From assembly GCA_965229335.1 (NCBI GenBank), contig OZ245874.1, positions 868,001-932,000 of the forward strand: 64,000 nt of DNA. The letters run 5' to 3'. This document shows positions 8,084 through 16,339 of this stretch, piece after piece (within the stretch, counting starts at the first letter, position 1; the number at the start of each line of letters is the position of its first letter). Source of the stretch: JAFKFH01 sp017307375. GTDB lineage: Bacteria; Pseudomonadota; Alphaproteobacteria; Ferrovibrionales; Ferrovibrionaceae. Below the pieces are notes generated by a model. It was not told where the DNA came from. It did not search any database and saw nothing but the letters and a program-made list of their open reading frames with translations. Position numbers and translations under genes: made by a program.

Positions 8084-8772
8084 AGACTGGTCGCATCGCC
8101 GTCGTCGTCCATCAGGAACATTCCGATCCCGGCCGCATCGGCGCCGCCCTCTCCGGGCGCGGCTATGCCCTCGACATCTGCCGGCATGCCTGCGGCGATC
8201 CGTTGCCCAAACGGCTCGATGACTATGACGGCGTCGTCGTCTTCGGCGGGCCGATGAGCGCCAATGACGATCATCTCGACTTCATCCGTTCCGAACTGGC
8301 CTTCGTCGAACGGGTGGCGGCCGCGGATACGCGGTTCCTGGGCGTCTGTCTCGGCGCCCAGCTGATGGCCCGGGCGCGCGGGGCGCGGGTCAGCCGCCAT
8401 CCCGACGGCTTGTTCGAGATCGGCTATGTCGAGATCGCCCCGACCCAGGCCGGCCGCGACTGGTTCGACCGGCCGCTCAGCGTCTACCAATGGCATGGCG
8501 AGGGTTTCGACCTGCCCGACAATGCGGTCGCCCTGGCCTGCGGCGACGTCTTCTGCAACCAGGCGGTGCAATTCTCGCCCAAAGGTCTCGGCATCCAGTT
8601 CCACCCCGAGGTGACCGGCGCGATGATGCGGCGCTGGCAGGTCAAGGCGGCGCATCGCCTGGTCGAGCCCGGGGCGCAGCCGGCCGAGGCGCAATGCCGC
8701 GACTGGGCCCGCTTCGACGCGCCGCTGGCGCACTGGCTCGAAGGCTTCCTGGATCGCTGGCTGGCGTTGTGA
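8080..8772 (+). CDS. Class I glutamine amidotransferase domain protein
   Basis: A 230-residue stand-alone GATase class I protein. The nucleophile lies in GVCLGAQL near residue 90, and the His-Glu pair in QFHPE near residue 176. Such proteins hydrolyse glutamine (GMP synthase-like) or gamma-glutamyl amides such as gamma-glutamyl-gamma-aminobutyrate; the substrate cannot be told here. The start is TTG at 8080, overlapping the mmcB stop (TTGA), which begins MKTGRIAVVVHQEH. Coupling to mmcB suggests coexpression but not an obvious shared function. Confidence 0.82.
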   Translation: MKTGRIAVVVHQEHSDPGRIGAALSGRGYALDICRHACGDPLPKRLDDYDGVVVFGGPMSANDDHLDFIRSELAFVERVAAADTRFLGVCLGAQLMARARGARVSRHPDGLFEIGYVEIAPTQAGRDWFDRPLSVYQWHGEGFDLPDNAVALACGDVFCNQAVQFSPKGLGIQFHPEVTGAMMRRWQVKAAHRLVEPGAQPAEAQCRDWARFDAPLAHWLEGFLDRWLAL

Positions 8773-8840
8773 TGATCTTGCGATTGAGAATTAATGACGG
8801 CGACGATGTCAAGGCCGGCCGTCGTTTCTTGGCAAAAGCT

Positions 8841-8868
8841 TTGACAGCGGGGGTTCGGCCGCTAGTAT
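8841..8868 (+). promoter_or_regulatory. Sigma70-type promoter of sdhCDAB
   Basis: A perfect -35 TTGACA (8841-8846), a 16-base spacer and a -10 TAGTAT (8863-8868). It lies 69 bases upstream of the sdhC start in a gap with no other feature, and is one of the best promoter matches in the window. Confidence 0.75.
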
Positions 8869-8936
8869 CCCGACCGATCGGCCGGGGTATATGCCTGAAT
8901 GCGGCCGAAAGCTGCTTTCCGGGGGTACCTTAAGAG

Positions 8937-9335
8937 ATGGCACAAGTGGAACGCCCACTCTCGCCGCACCTGCAGATCTATCGTCTGCCGCTGACGGCGA
9001 TCATGTCGATCACCCACCGCATCACCGGCGTGGGCCTGGGCATCGGCACGCTGGTCCTGACCTGGTGGCTCCTGGCCGCCGCGATGGGTCCCGAAGCCTA
9101 TGCGACCTTCGTGAAATGGGTGCCCGGCTTCTGGCTCGGCAAACTCGTGCTGTTCGGTTTCAGCCTCGCCTTCTTCGTCCATTTCTGCAACGGCATCCGC
9201 CATCTCTACTGGGATACCGGCCGCGGCTTCCTGCCGACCGAATCTGCCCAGTCCGACAAGGTCGTGCTGGTCTGCGCCGCGATCCTGACCGTATTGACCT
9301 GGGTCGTCGCCTTCGCGCTGATGGGAAGGGCCTGA
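8937..9335 (+). CDS. sdhC: Succinate dehydrogenase cytochrome b556 subunit
   Basis: A 132-residue membrane anchor of complex II. It has the family signature SPHLQIY...SITHRITG near residues 9-30 and HFCNGIRHLYWD near 81-92, which carries the haem-ligand His, with three membrane helices. With SdhD it binds haem b and the quinone that takes electrons from SdhAB. It is the first gene of sdhCDAB, three bases before sdhD, with the promoter at 8841 and a short AAGAG ribosome-binding site. Confidence 0.95.
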   Translation: MAQVERPLSPHLQIYRLPLTAIMSITHRITGVGLGIGTLVLTWWLLAAAMGPEAYATFVKWVPGFWLGKLVLFGFSLAFFVHFCNGIRHLYWDTGRGFLPTESAQSDKVVLVCAAILTVLTWVVAFALMGRA

Positions 9336-9338
9336 ACC

Positions 9339-9734
9339 ATGGGCAAGAGCAATTCGGCACTGCGCAATCCGCTCGGCCGCGTTCGCGGGCTGGGCTCGGC
9401 CAAGGAAGGGACCAGCCACTGGTGGTTGCAGCGCGTCACCTCGATCGCGCTGATCCCGCTGGCCATCCTGTTCCTGGCCGCGATCTTCAGCCTGGTCGGC
9501 GCCGATTGGGCGCAGGTGCGCACCGCGTTCCACAATCCGTTCGTCGCCATCGTGGGGCTGCTGACCGTCGGCACCCTGTTCTGGCACTTCAAGCTGGGCA
9601 TCCAGGTCGTGATCGAGGACTACGTCCACGGCGAAGCCGCCAAGATCGCGACCCTGTTTGCCGTCAATGCCGCGATCTACGTGGTCGGCCTCGCCGCCAT
9701 GCTGTCGATCGTCAAGATGTTCCTGGGAGACTGA
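9339..9734 (+). CDS. sdhD: Succinate dehydrogenase hydrophobic anchor subunit
   Basis: A 131-residue second membrane subunit of complex II. SHWWLQRVTSIALIPL near residues 26-41 starts the first helix, and FWHFKLGIQVVIEDYVHGE near 83-101 holds the conserved His and the Asp-Tyr pair at the quinone site. Three membrane helices are visible. It sits three bases after sdhC and one base before sdhA, so translation is probably coupled through the operon. Confidence 0.94.
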   Translation: MGKSNSALRNPLGRVRGLGSAKEGTSHWWLQRVTSIALIPLAILFLAAIFSLVGADWAQVRTAFHNPFVAIVGLLTVGTLFWHFKLGIQVVIEDYVHGEAAKIATLFAVNAAIYVVGLAAMLSIVKMFLGD

Positions 9735-9735
9735 G

Positions 9736-11526
9736 ATGGCTGCGGCATATCCGATTACCGAGCATATCTATGACGTCGTGGTCGTCGGCGCCGGCGGCGC
9801 CGGCCTGCGCGCGACAATGGGCATGGCCGCCGCCGGGCTGAAGACCGCCTGCATCACCAAGGTGTTCCCGACCCGCAGCCACACGGTCGCGGCGCAGGGC
9901 GGCATCTCGGCCGCGCTGGGCAACATGGGTGCCGACGACTGGCGCTGGCACATGTACGACACCGTCAAGGGCGCCGACTGGCTGGGCGACCAGGACGCGA
10001 TCGAATACATGTGCCGCGAGGCGGTGCCGGCGGTGCTCGAACTCGAGCATTTCGGCGTGCCGTTCAGCCGCACCGAGGAAGGCAAGATCTACCAGCGCGC
10101 CTTCGGCGGCATGACCAAGGAATTCGGCAAGGAGCCGGCCCAGCGCACCTGTGCCGCCGCCGACCGCACCGGCCACGCGATCCTGCACACGCTCTACCAG
10201 CAGTCGCTGAAGTACGAATCGGAATTCTTCATCGAGTACTACGCCCTCGACCTGATCATGGACGAGGAAGGCGTCTGCCGCGGCGTGATGGCCTGGGACC
10301 TGTCGACCGGCCAGATCCATCGCTTCCGTGCCCAGATGGTGGTGCTGGCGACCGGCGGCTACGGCCGCGCCTATTTCTCGTGCACCTCGGCGCATACCTG
10401 CACCGGCGACGGCGGGGCGATGGTGCTGCGCGCCGGCCTGCCGCTGCAGGACATGGAATTCGTGCAGTTCCACCCGACCGGCATCTATGGCGCCGGCTGC
10501 CTGATCACCGAGGGCGTGCGCGGCGAGGGCGGCTATCTCGTCAACTCGAAGGGCGAGCGCTTCATGGAGCGCTATGCGCCGTCGGCCAAGGACCTCGCCT
10601 CGCGCGACGTCGTCAGCCGGGCGATGACGATCGAGATCCGCGAGGGCCGCGGCGTCGGCCCGAAGGCGGACCACATCTTCCTGCATCTCGACCATCTCGA
10701 CCCGAAGATCATCCATGAGCGCCTGCCGGGCATTTCCGAGTCGGCGCGCATCTTCGCCGGTGTCGACGTCAACAAGCAGCCGATCCCGGTGCTGCCGACC
10801 GTGCACTACAACATGGGCGGCATTCCGACGAACTATCACGGCGAAGTCCTGACCCTGAAGGACGGCAATCCAGACACCGTGGTGCCCGGGCTGATGGCGA
10901 TCGGCGAAGCCGCCTGCGTCTCGGTGCACGGCGCCAACCGCCTGGGTTCGAACTCGCTGATCGATCTGGTGGTGTTCGGCCGCGCCGCGGCGATCCGCGC
11001 CAAGGAAGTCGTCAAGCCCGGCGCCCGCCAGAAGCCGATGCCGGCCACCGCCGACGATTTCACGCTGGGCCGCCTCGATCATTTCCGCAATGCCAAGGGC
11101 GGCACGCCGACCGCGCGGATCCGCGACCGGATGCAGCGCACCATGCAGAACAACTGCGCGGTGTTCCGTACCGGCGAGGTGCTGCACGAGGGCGTCAAGC
11201 TGATCGACGAGGTCCACGCCTCGATGGGCGACATCGGCGTGACCGATCGCGGCATGGTGTGGAACTCCGATCTGGTCGAGACGCTCGAACTCGACAACCT
11301 GATCGGCCAGGCCGTGGTCACCATGCACGGTGCCGCCAATCGCGAGGAAAGCCGCGGCGCCCATGCCCGCGAGGACTTCCCCAACCGCGACGACGACAAC
11401 TGGATGAAGCATACGCTGGCCTGGTTCAGCGAAAAGGGCAAGGTGACCCTCGACTATCGCCCGGTGCACACCTACACCCTGACCAACGACATCCAGTACA
11501 TCCCGCCGAAGGCGCGCGTTTACTGA
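9736..11526 (+). CDS. sdhA: Succinate dehydrogenase flavoprotein subunit
   Basis: A 596-residue FAD subunit that oxidises succinate to fumarate. The dinucleotide-binding motif VVVGAGGAGLRA is near residue 16; RSHTVAAQGGI near 45-55 contains the His that carries covalent FAD; and HPTGIYGAG with the downstream Arg-rich catalytic segment is near 248. Full length, no truncation. ATG 9736 follows the sdhD stop by one base; a longer in-frame extension into sdhD is not used. Confidence 0.97.
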   Translation: MAAAYPITEHIYDVVVVGAGGAGLRATMGMAAAGLKTACITKVFPTRSHTVAAQGGISAALGNMGADDWRWHMYDTVKGADWLGDQDAIEYMCREAVPAVLELEHFGVPFSRTEEGKIYQRAFGGMTKEFGKEPAQRTCAAADRTGHAILHTLYQQSLKYESEFFIEYYALDLIMDEEGVCRGVMAWDLSTGQIHRFRAQMVVLATGGYGRAYFSCTSAHTCTGDGGAMVLRAGLPLQDMEFVQFHPTGIYGAGCLITEGVRGEGGYLVNSKGERFMERYAPSAKDLASRDVVSRAMTIEIREGRGVGPKADHIFLHLDHLDPKIIHERLPGISESARIFAGVDVNKQPIPVLPTVHYNMGGIPTNYHGEVLTLKDGNPDTVVPGLMAIGEAACVSVHGANRLGSNSLIDLVVFGRAAAIRAKEVVKPGARQKPMPATADDFTLGRLDHFRNAKGGTPTARIRDRMQRTMQNNCAVFRTGEVLHEGVKLIDEVHASMGDIGVTDRGMVWNSDLVETLELDNLIGQAVVTMHGAANREESRGAHAREDFPNRDDDNWMKHTLAWFSEKGKVTLDYRPVHTYTLTNDIQYIPPKARVY

Positions 11527-11562
11527 CGACTGCGCGGACCCAAGCGACAAAGGAAAAGAATC

Positions 11563-12342
11563 ATGGTCGAGTTTGCGTTGCCGCGTAACAGTCAGGTCAA
11601 GACCGGCAAGACTCACAAGGCACCGGCGGGCGCGAAGAAGGTCAAGACCTTCCGCGTCTACCGCTGGAATCCGGATGACGGGCAGAACCCGCATATCGAC
11701 AGCTACGAGATCGATCTGGCCGATTGCGCGCCGATGGTTCTCGATGCGCTGATCAAGATCAAGAACGAGATCGATCCGACGCTGACCTTCCGGCGCTCCT
11801 GCCGCGAGGGAATCTGCGGGTCCTGCGCGATGAACATCGACGGGACCAACACGCTCGCCTGCACCAAGGCGATCGAGGACATCGACGGCGACGTCAAGAT
11901 CTACCCGCTGCCGCATATGCCGGTCATCAAGGACCTCGTCCCTGACCTGACCCATTTCTACGCGCAGTATGCCTCGATCAAGCCGTGGATGCAGACCCAG
12001 TCGCCGGCCCCGGCGCGCGAGCGGCTGCAGTCGAAGGAGGACCGCGACAAGATCGACGGCCTCTACGAATGCATCCTCTGCGCCTGCTGCTCGACCTCGT
12101 GCCCGAGCTACTGGTGGAACGGCGACCGCTATCTCGGCCCGGCGATCCTGCTGCAGGCCTATCGCTGGATCATCGACAGCCGCGACGAGATGACGGGCGA
12201 GCGCCTCGACAACCTCGAGGACCCGTTCCGCCTCTATCGCTGCCACACGATCATGAACTGCGCCAAGACCTGCCCGAAGGGCCTGAACCCGGCAAAGGCG
12301 ATCGCCGAGATCAAGAAGCTGATGGTCGAACGCCGGGTCTGA
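11563..12342 (+). CDS. sdhB: Succinate dehydrogenase iron-sulfur subunit
   Basis: A 259-residue subunit with three Fe-S clusters that pass electrons from FAD to the membrane. SCREGICGSCAMNIDG near 78-93 binds the [2Fe-2S] cluster, and CILCACCSTSCP and CHTIMNCAKTCPKG bind the [4Fe-4S] and [3Fe-4S] clusters. AAGGAAAAG lies just before the ATG. The Lys-rich N-terminus (about 30 residues) is typical of alphaproteobacterial and mitochondrial SdhB. It ends the operon, followed by a terminator at 12366. Confidence 0.97.
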   Translation: MVEFALPRNSQVKTGKTHKAPAGAKKVKTFRVYRWNPDDGQNPHIDSYEIDLADCAPMVLDALIKIKNEIDPTLTFRRSCREGICGSCAMNIDGTNTLACTKAIEDIDGDVKIYPLPHMPVIKDLVPDLTHFYAQYASIKPWMQTQSPAPARERLQSKEDRDKIDGLYECILCACCSTSCPSYWWNGDRYLGPAILLQAYRWIIDSRDEMTGERLDNLEDPFRLYRCHTIMNCAKTCPKGLNPAKAIAEIKKLMVERRV

Positions 12343-12365
12343 GCGCAACGGCCTGAGATGACTGC

Positions 12366-12401
12366 GGGGCGCGGCCGCGAGGTTCGCGCCCCTTCGTTTT
12401 T
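12366..12401 (+). terminator. Intrinsic terminator after sdhCDAB
   Basis: A perfect 8-bp stem GGGGCGCG/CGCGCCCC with an 11-base loop is followed by TTCGTTTTT. It lies 24 bases after the sdhB stop codon and 14 bases before the next gene's ATG. Confidence 0.85.
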
Positions 12402-12414
12402 CCGGGGGGAATCG

Positions 12415-13914
12415 ATGCTTCGCAGCCTGCTCGTCGTCGCCCTGCTGGCCCTGACCGGCTGTGCGGCGCTGCCCGATCGGTCACGCGCGCCGCAGGCCTT
12501 CGCCGCCGCCCGCGACAATCCCGTCGCCCTGCGGGCCTTCCTCGAGCGCTTCCCCAAGGGCAGCGACCTGCACAACCACCTCTCCGGCGCCATCTATGCC
12601 GAGAGCTATATCCGCTGGGCGGCCGAGGACGGGCTGTGCGTCACCCCCGATCTGGCGCTCGCCGCCCCGCCCTGCACGGCGCCGCGCCGGCCGGCCGCCG
12701 ACGCGCTGGGCGACCAGGCGCTTTACGACCGGCTGGTGCGTGCCTTCTCGCTGCGCGAATTCGTGCCGACGGCGGATGCGCCGTCGGGGCATGCGCAGTT
12801 CTTCGCCACTTTCGCGCGCTTCGCCGCCGCCGCCGGCCCGGCGCGCACCCCCGACATGCTGGCCGAGCTGGTCGACCGCAATGCCCGCCAGTCGGTCCTC
12901 TATCTCGAGCCGATGATCCTGCTCGGCGCGTTCGAGGCGATCGGACGCGCCGCGGCGGTCGCCCCGTCCGATGATCTGGCGGTCCTCGACAGCCGCATTC
13001 GCGCCGCCGGCGTCTACGACCTCGTGCCCGCGCAGCTTGCCGAGCTCGACCGCGCCGAGGCCGGCATGCGCGCCCGGCTCGGTTGCGGCGGGGCGGCCCC
13101 CCGGCCGGGCTGCGCCGTCAGCACCCGCTATATCCTCCAGGTCCTGCGCAACGCTCCCGCCCCGGCGGTCTTTGCCCAGATCGCGCTGAGCATGGCGCTG
13201 ATCAAGGCCGATCCCCGCATCGTCGCGGTCAACCTGGTGGCGCCGGAAGATGCGCTGATCGCCCGGCGCGACTACACGCTGCACATGCGGATGCTCGCCT
13301 ATCTCGGCGCGCGGTTCGACCGGCCGCCGGTGGCTCTGCATGCCGGCGAGCTGACGCCGGAACTGGCACCGCCCGACGACCTGCGCTTCCATATCCGCCA
13401 GGCGATCGAGATCGCCGGCGCCCGCCGCATCGGCCACGGCGTCGCCCTGGCCCATGAGGACGACATGGCCGGCCTGCTGCGGCTGATGGCCGAGCGGCGC
13501 GTGCTGGTCGAGATCAACCTGACCTCGAACGACGTCATTCTCGGGGTCAAGGGCGCCAGTCATCCGTTCCGCACCTACCGGGCCGCCGGCGTGCCGGTGG
13601 CGCTGTCGACCGACGACGAGGGCGTCGCCCGCTCGGATCTGACCAACGAGTATCAGCGGGCGGTGCAGGAACAGGCGGTCGACTATGCCGGTCTGAAGCA
13701 GCTGGCCCGCAATGCCCTGGAATATTCGTTCCTGCCGGGCGACAGCCTGTGGCAGTCATCCGCCTTCGACGATTTTGCCGCCGCCTGCCGGGGCGAGCGG
13801 CCCGGGGCGGTGCCGGCCGGCGCCGCTTGCCGCGACTTTCTCGCCGCCTCGGCGAAGGCGCGCGAACAATGGCGCCATGAAGGGTTGATGACGGCGTTCG
13901 AGGCGAGTTTCTGA
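12415..13914 (+). CDS. Lipoprotein adenosine deaminase homologue (ADGF-like)
   Basis: A 499-residue protein with a lipoprotein signal: a hydrophobic stretch ending ALTGCAALP, so the mature protein starts at a lipidated Cys near residue 15. The metallo-deaminase fold follows, with the HxH motif SDLHNHLSGAIY near residue 50, LHAGE near 309, RIGHG near 339 and STDDEGV near 399, all key zinc and proton-transfer positions. Adenosine deaminases make inosine and are usually cytoplasmic; this one should act in the periplasm or on the outer membrane, as secreted ADGF-type enzymes do. ATG 12415 follows TCCGGGGGGA. Purine scavenging is a likely use, but the substrate is not proven. Confidence 0.85.
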   Translation: MLRSLLVVALLALTGCAALPDRSRAPQAFAAARDNPVALRAFLERFPKGSDLHNHLSGAIYAESYIRWAAEDGLCVTPDLALAAPPCTAPRRPAADALGDQALYDRLVRAFSLREFVPTADAPSGHAQFFATFARFAAAAGPARTPDMLAELVDRNARQSVLYLEPMILLGAFEAIGRAAAVAPSDDLAVLDSRIRAAGVYDLVPAQLAELDRAEAGMRARLGCGGAAPRPGCAVSTRYILQVLRNAPAPAVFAQIALSMALIKADPRIVAVNLVAPEDALIARRDYTLHMRMLAYLGARFDRPPVALHAGELTPELAPPDDLRFHIRQAIEIAGARRIGHGVALAHEDDMAGLLRLMAERRVLVEINLTSNDVILGVKGASHPFRTYRAAGVPVALSTDDEGVARSDLTNEYQRAVQEQAVDYAGLKQLARNALEYSFLPGDSLWQSSAFDDFAAACRGERPGAVPAGAACRDFLAASAKAREQWRHEGLMTAFEASF

Positions 13915-13967
13915 AGTACATCAACAGGCTGTGGCGTTTGCGCGCGGTCGATGGTTATGTTTGGTCC

Positions 13968-15575
13968 ATGCGAAGCTTGTGCGGCATAGCGCTTGCCTGC
14001 GCGCTGTCGGTCCTCGGCCACGCCGCCGACGCGGCCGATACCGTGCGCGAACTGGCCTATAGCCGCCAGCACGGCATCGCCTTCTACGTCACCGAGACCC
14101 AGGACGGCTGGTGCGCGCCGCGGGTGCCGGTGGCCGTGGTCGTCGGCGATCCCGGCGTGATCGCCTCCGGCGTCCTCGCCGTGCAGGTCGAGAAGCTCGG
14201 GCCGATGGCGCGCGAACGCTGCGGCGAGCTGGCAAGGCTCGATCTGGTCGTCGTCACCCGGCTCGGCGCCCCGCCGATCGCGCGCGGCGAGGCGGTCGCC
14301 GCGGCCGACTGGCGCCCGTCGCTGCGCCCGGCCGACGAGGAAGCCGCGCATGTCCACAAGGCGTCGGCGACCGACGCGCCGGCGCCCACGACGCCCGCGG
14401 CGACGGACCGCTTCGTCACCCGCCCGCTGGAACGGCCGGACATCGTGCTCAAGACCCGCGACGGCAGTTGCGCGGTCCGCATGCCCCAGCGCGCCCTGGC
14501 GCCCGAACTGCGGCGGGCCGCGACCGTCGACCTGTCGGGCTTCAGCTGCGAGGACGGCTGGGCGCAGGGGCGTGGCGTGGTCGGTTTCGTCACGCGGGAG
14601 GGGGCGCGGCTCGTCGCCCTCGAACTCGGCGCGCTGGCCGGCTATCTCGTCCGCCGGCAGGAGCCGCTGGGCCTGCCGCTGATCGCCCGCGGCGACAACA
14701 CCCTGCAGGACTGGCCGATGCTGACCGCCGAGATCGGCCGCACCAGCCCCGGCGCGGCGCCGATCATGGCCCTGTTCCTCTCGGCCAAGCCGCTGCCGTT
14801 CTTCGTCTGGTGCGAGGGCCCGGCCGAGCAGCCGCCGACCGTGCTGGTCGAGACGACGGACGAGAATTCCTTCCTCGACGAGGCGCGGATCGATCGCTGG
14901 CTGGCCCCGGTCACCCAGGCGATCGAGAAGACCTGCCCGCGGCGCGATGCCTTCCGCATCGTCGCCGTGCCCGAGGTCCTGTCGGGCAAGCCGCTCGAAT
15001 CGGTCGCGCTGTTCCATACCGTGCTGCGGCGCGAGAAGGGCGAATGGGGCTGGTTCTCGGGCCCGCCCGATACCCGCAATTTCGTCATCGAACGGCGCAG
15101 CGAGGCGCGCCGCGCCGCCCAGGCGCGCATCGATGTCGAGGCGGCGCGGCTAGCCGCGCTGGACGTGCCCGGCCGCGCCGCCGATCTCGCCGGTTTTGCC
15201 CTGTCCGGTTATGGCTCGCTGGCCGATCCGCAGCTGGTCGGCCGGCTGGCCCTGGGCGGGACCGAGCGTCCGGTCTACGAACTGGTGCGGCTCTATCGCC
15301 AGGGTGACGGCTTCTGGCAGGCCGACTGGCCCCGCCCGCTACGGCTTTCGGGCCTGCCGGCCGATCCGGCCCTGCGGGTCGGCGGCTGGCTGCTGGTGGC
15401 CGGCCGGGCCTCGTCCGACGGCCTCGCGGCGGTCAATTATCGCGGTGTCGAGTTTCCGGTGCCGGCCTTGAGCATCGCGGTGGAACACATCGCGCCGTGC
15501 ACCGAGGCCGCCTGCGCCGAGTATCGCGATCCGCTGGCGCTGGCCCTGCGCAAGCTGGGGCCGTTGCCGCCATGA
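13968..15575 (+). CDS. Secreted protein of unknown function
   Basis: A 535-residue protein I do not recognise. Residues 1-23 are a signal peptide (MRSLCGIALACALSVLGHAA, then DAADT), so it is probably periplasmic. The body has no membrane helix. A few Cys residues occur as possible disulfide pairs, such as GSCAVRMP and DLSGFSCEDGW near 165-190 and two near the C-terminus (APCTEAACAEYRD). ATG 13968 is preferred because it places the signal peptide at the N-terminus; an upstream ATG at 13938 adds ten residues. It overlaps the next gene by four bases (ATGA). Confidence 0.75.
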   Translation: MRSLCGIALACALSVLGHAADAADTVRELAYSRQHGIAFYVTETQDGWCAPRVPVAVVVGDPGVIASGVLAVQVEKLGPMARERCGELARLDLVVVTRLGAPPIARGEAVAAADWRPSLRPADEEAAHVHKASATDAPAPTTPAATDRFVTRPLERPDIVLKTRDGSCAVRMPQRALAPELRRAATVDLSGFSCEDGWAQGRGVVGFVTREGARLVALELGALAGYLVRRQEPLGLPLIARGDNTLQDWPMLTAEIGRTSPGAAPIMALFLSAKPLPFFVWCEGPAEQPPTVLVETTDENSFLDEARIDRWLAPVTQAIEKTCPRRDAFRIVAVPEVLSGKPLESVALFHTVLRREKGEWGWFSGPPDTRNFVIERRSEARRAAQARIDVEAARLAALDVPGRAADLAGFALSGYGSLADPQLVGRLALGGTERPVYELVRLYRQGDGFWQADWPRPLRLSGLPADPALRVGGWLLVAGRASSDGLAAVNYRGVEFPVPALSIAVEHIAPCTEAACAEYRDPLALALRKLGPLPP

Positions 15576-16276
15576 ACCGCACGCGGCTGATGCTGGGACT
15601 GCTCGGCGTCGGCCTGCTGATCGGGCTGGTGGCGGCCGGCCTGCTGTTCCATGCCGCGGCGACCGCCAGCGCCGCACGGCTGGCCCAGCGCCTCGGCCAG
15701 ATCGAGGGGCTGACCTGGGCCGCCATCGACCCGGCCGCCTTTCGCCGTGCCCTGCGCGTCCGCGACGTCAAGGCCTGGGGCTGGCCGCTGGGCGACGCGG
15801 TCGTCACCGAACAGGGCGGCGAATATGTCATCGAGCTCGCCCCGCCGCCGCTCGCCGTCACCGCGCTGGAGCAGCGGGCACCGGGCCTTGCGCTGGCATT
15901 GGCGGCGCTGGGCTACGATCGGCTGCAGGCCGCGGCCAGCCTGACCCTGGTTTTCGACGGTGACGACCTCGTCCGTCTGCGCTTCGCCGGCAGCGTAGCG
16001 GGGCTCGCCGGCGCGACGCTCTCGGCCCGCACCGTCGCCGACGAGGCGTTGGCCCCGGCCCTGTCCGAGGCCACGCTGACCTTGACCGATGCCGGGCTGG
16101 TGCCGCGGCTGCAGTTCCTGGCCGAACCGTCCAGCGTTCCGGCGGTACTGGACTGCCTTGACCTCGCCCCGGCCTGGCGCCAGGCCCTGCAGACCCTGGC
16201 CGATACCGGCTCGGCCCGCATCGAGGCCGAGGATCCGGTGCCGCTGGCCGAGCTGACCGGCCAGTTCGGGCGGTAG
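15572..16276 (+). CDS. Membrane-anchored protein of unknown function
   Basis: A 234-residue protein I do not recognise. One hydrophobic segment near residues 5-30 (LMLGLLGVGLLIGLVAAGLL) probably anchors it with the rest outside the cytoplasm. The soluble part is Ala/Leu-rich with alternating beta-like strands and no obvious catalytic motif. It starts with ATG overlapping the stop of the secreted protein upstream, so the two are almost certainly translated together and may form an envelope pair. Confidence 0.72.
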   Translation: MNRTRLMLGLLGVGLLIGLVAAGLLFHAAATASAARLAQRLGQIEGLTWAAIDPAAFRRALRVRDVKAWGWPLGDAVVTEQGGEYVIELAPPPLAVTALEQRAPGLALALAALGYDRLQAAASLTLVFDGDDLVRLRFAGSVAGLAGATLSARTVADEALAPALSEATLTLTDAGLVPRLQFLAEPSSVPAVLDCLDLAPAWRQALQTLADTGSARIEAEDPVPLAELTGQFGR

Positions 16277-16339
16277 CCATCTGGTTCGGACCGGCCTATT
16301 CTCCGCGCCCCATATCTGCGTTCGAGGGATGCGGCGTCC

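Noticed and set aside
9712..12348. Very long open frame antisense to sdhAB
   Set aside because: In this GC-rich DNA, antisense frames stay open because stop codons are rare. The sense strand encodes clear SdhA and SdhB. Similar antisense frames over sucAB and lpdA were dropped for the same reason.
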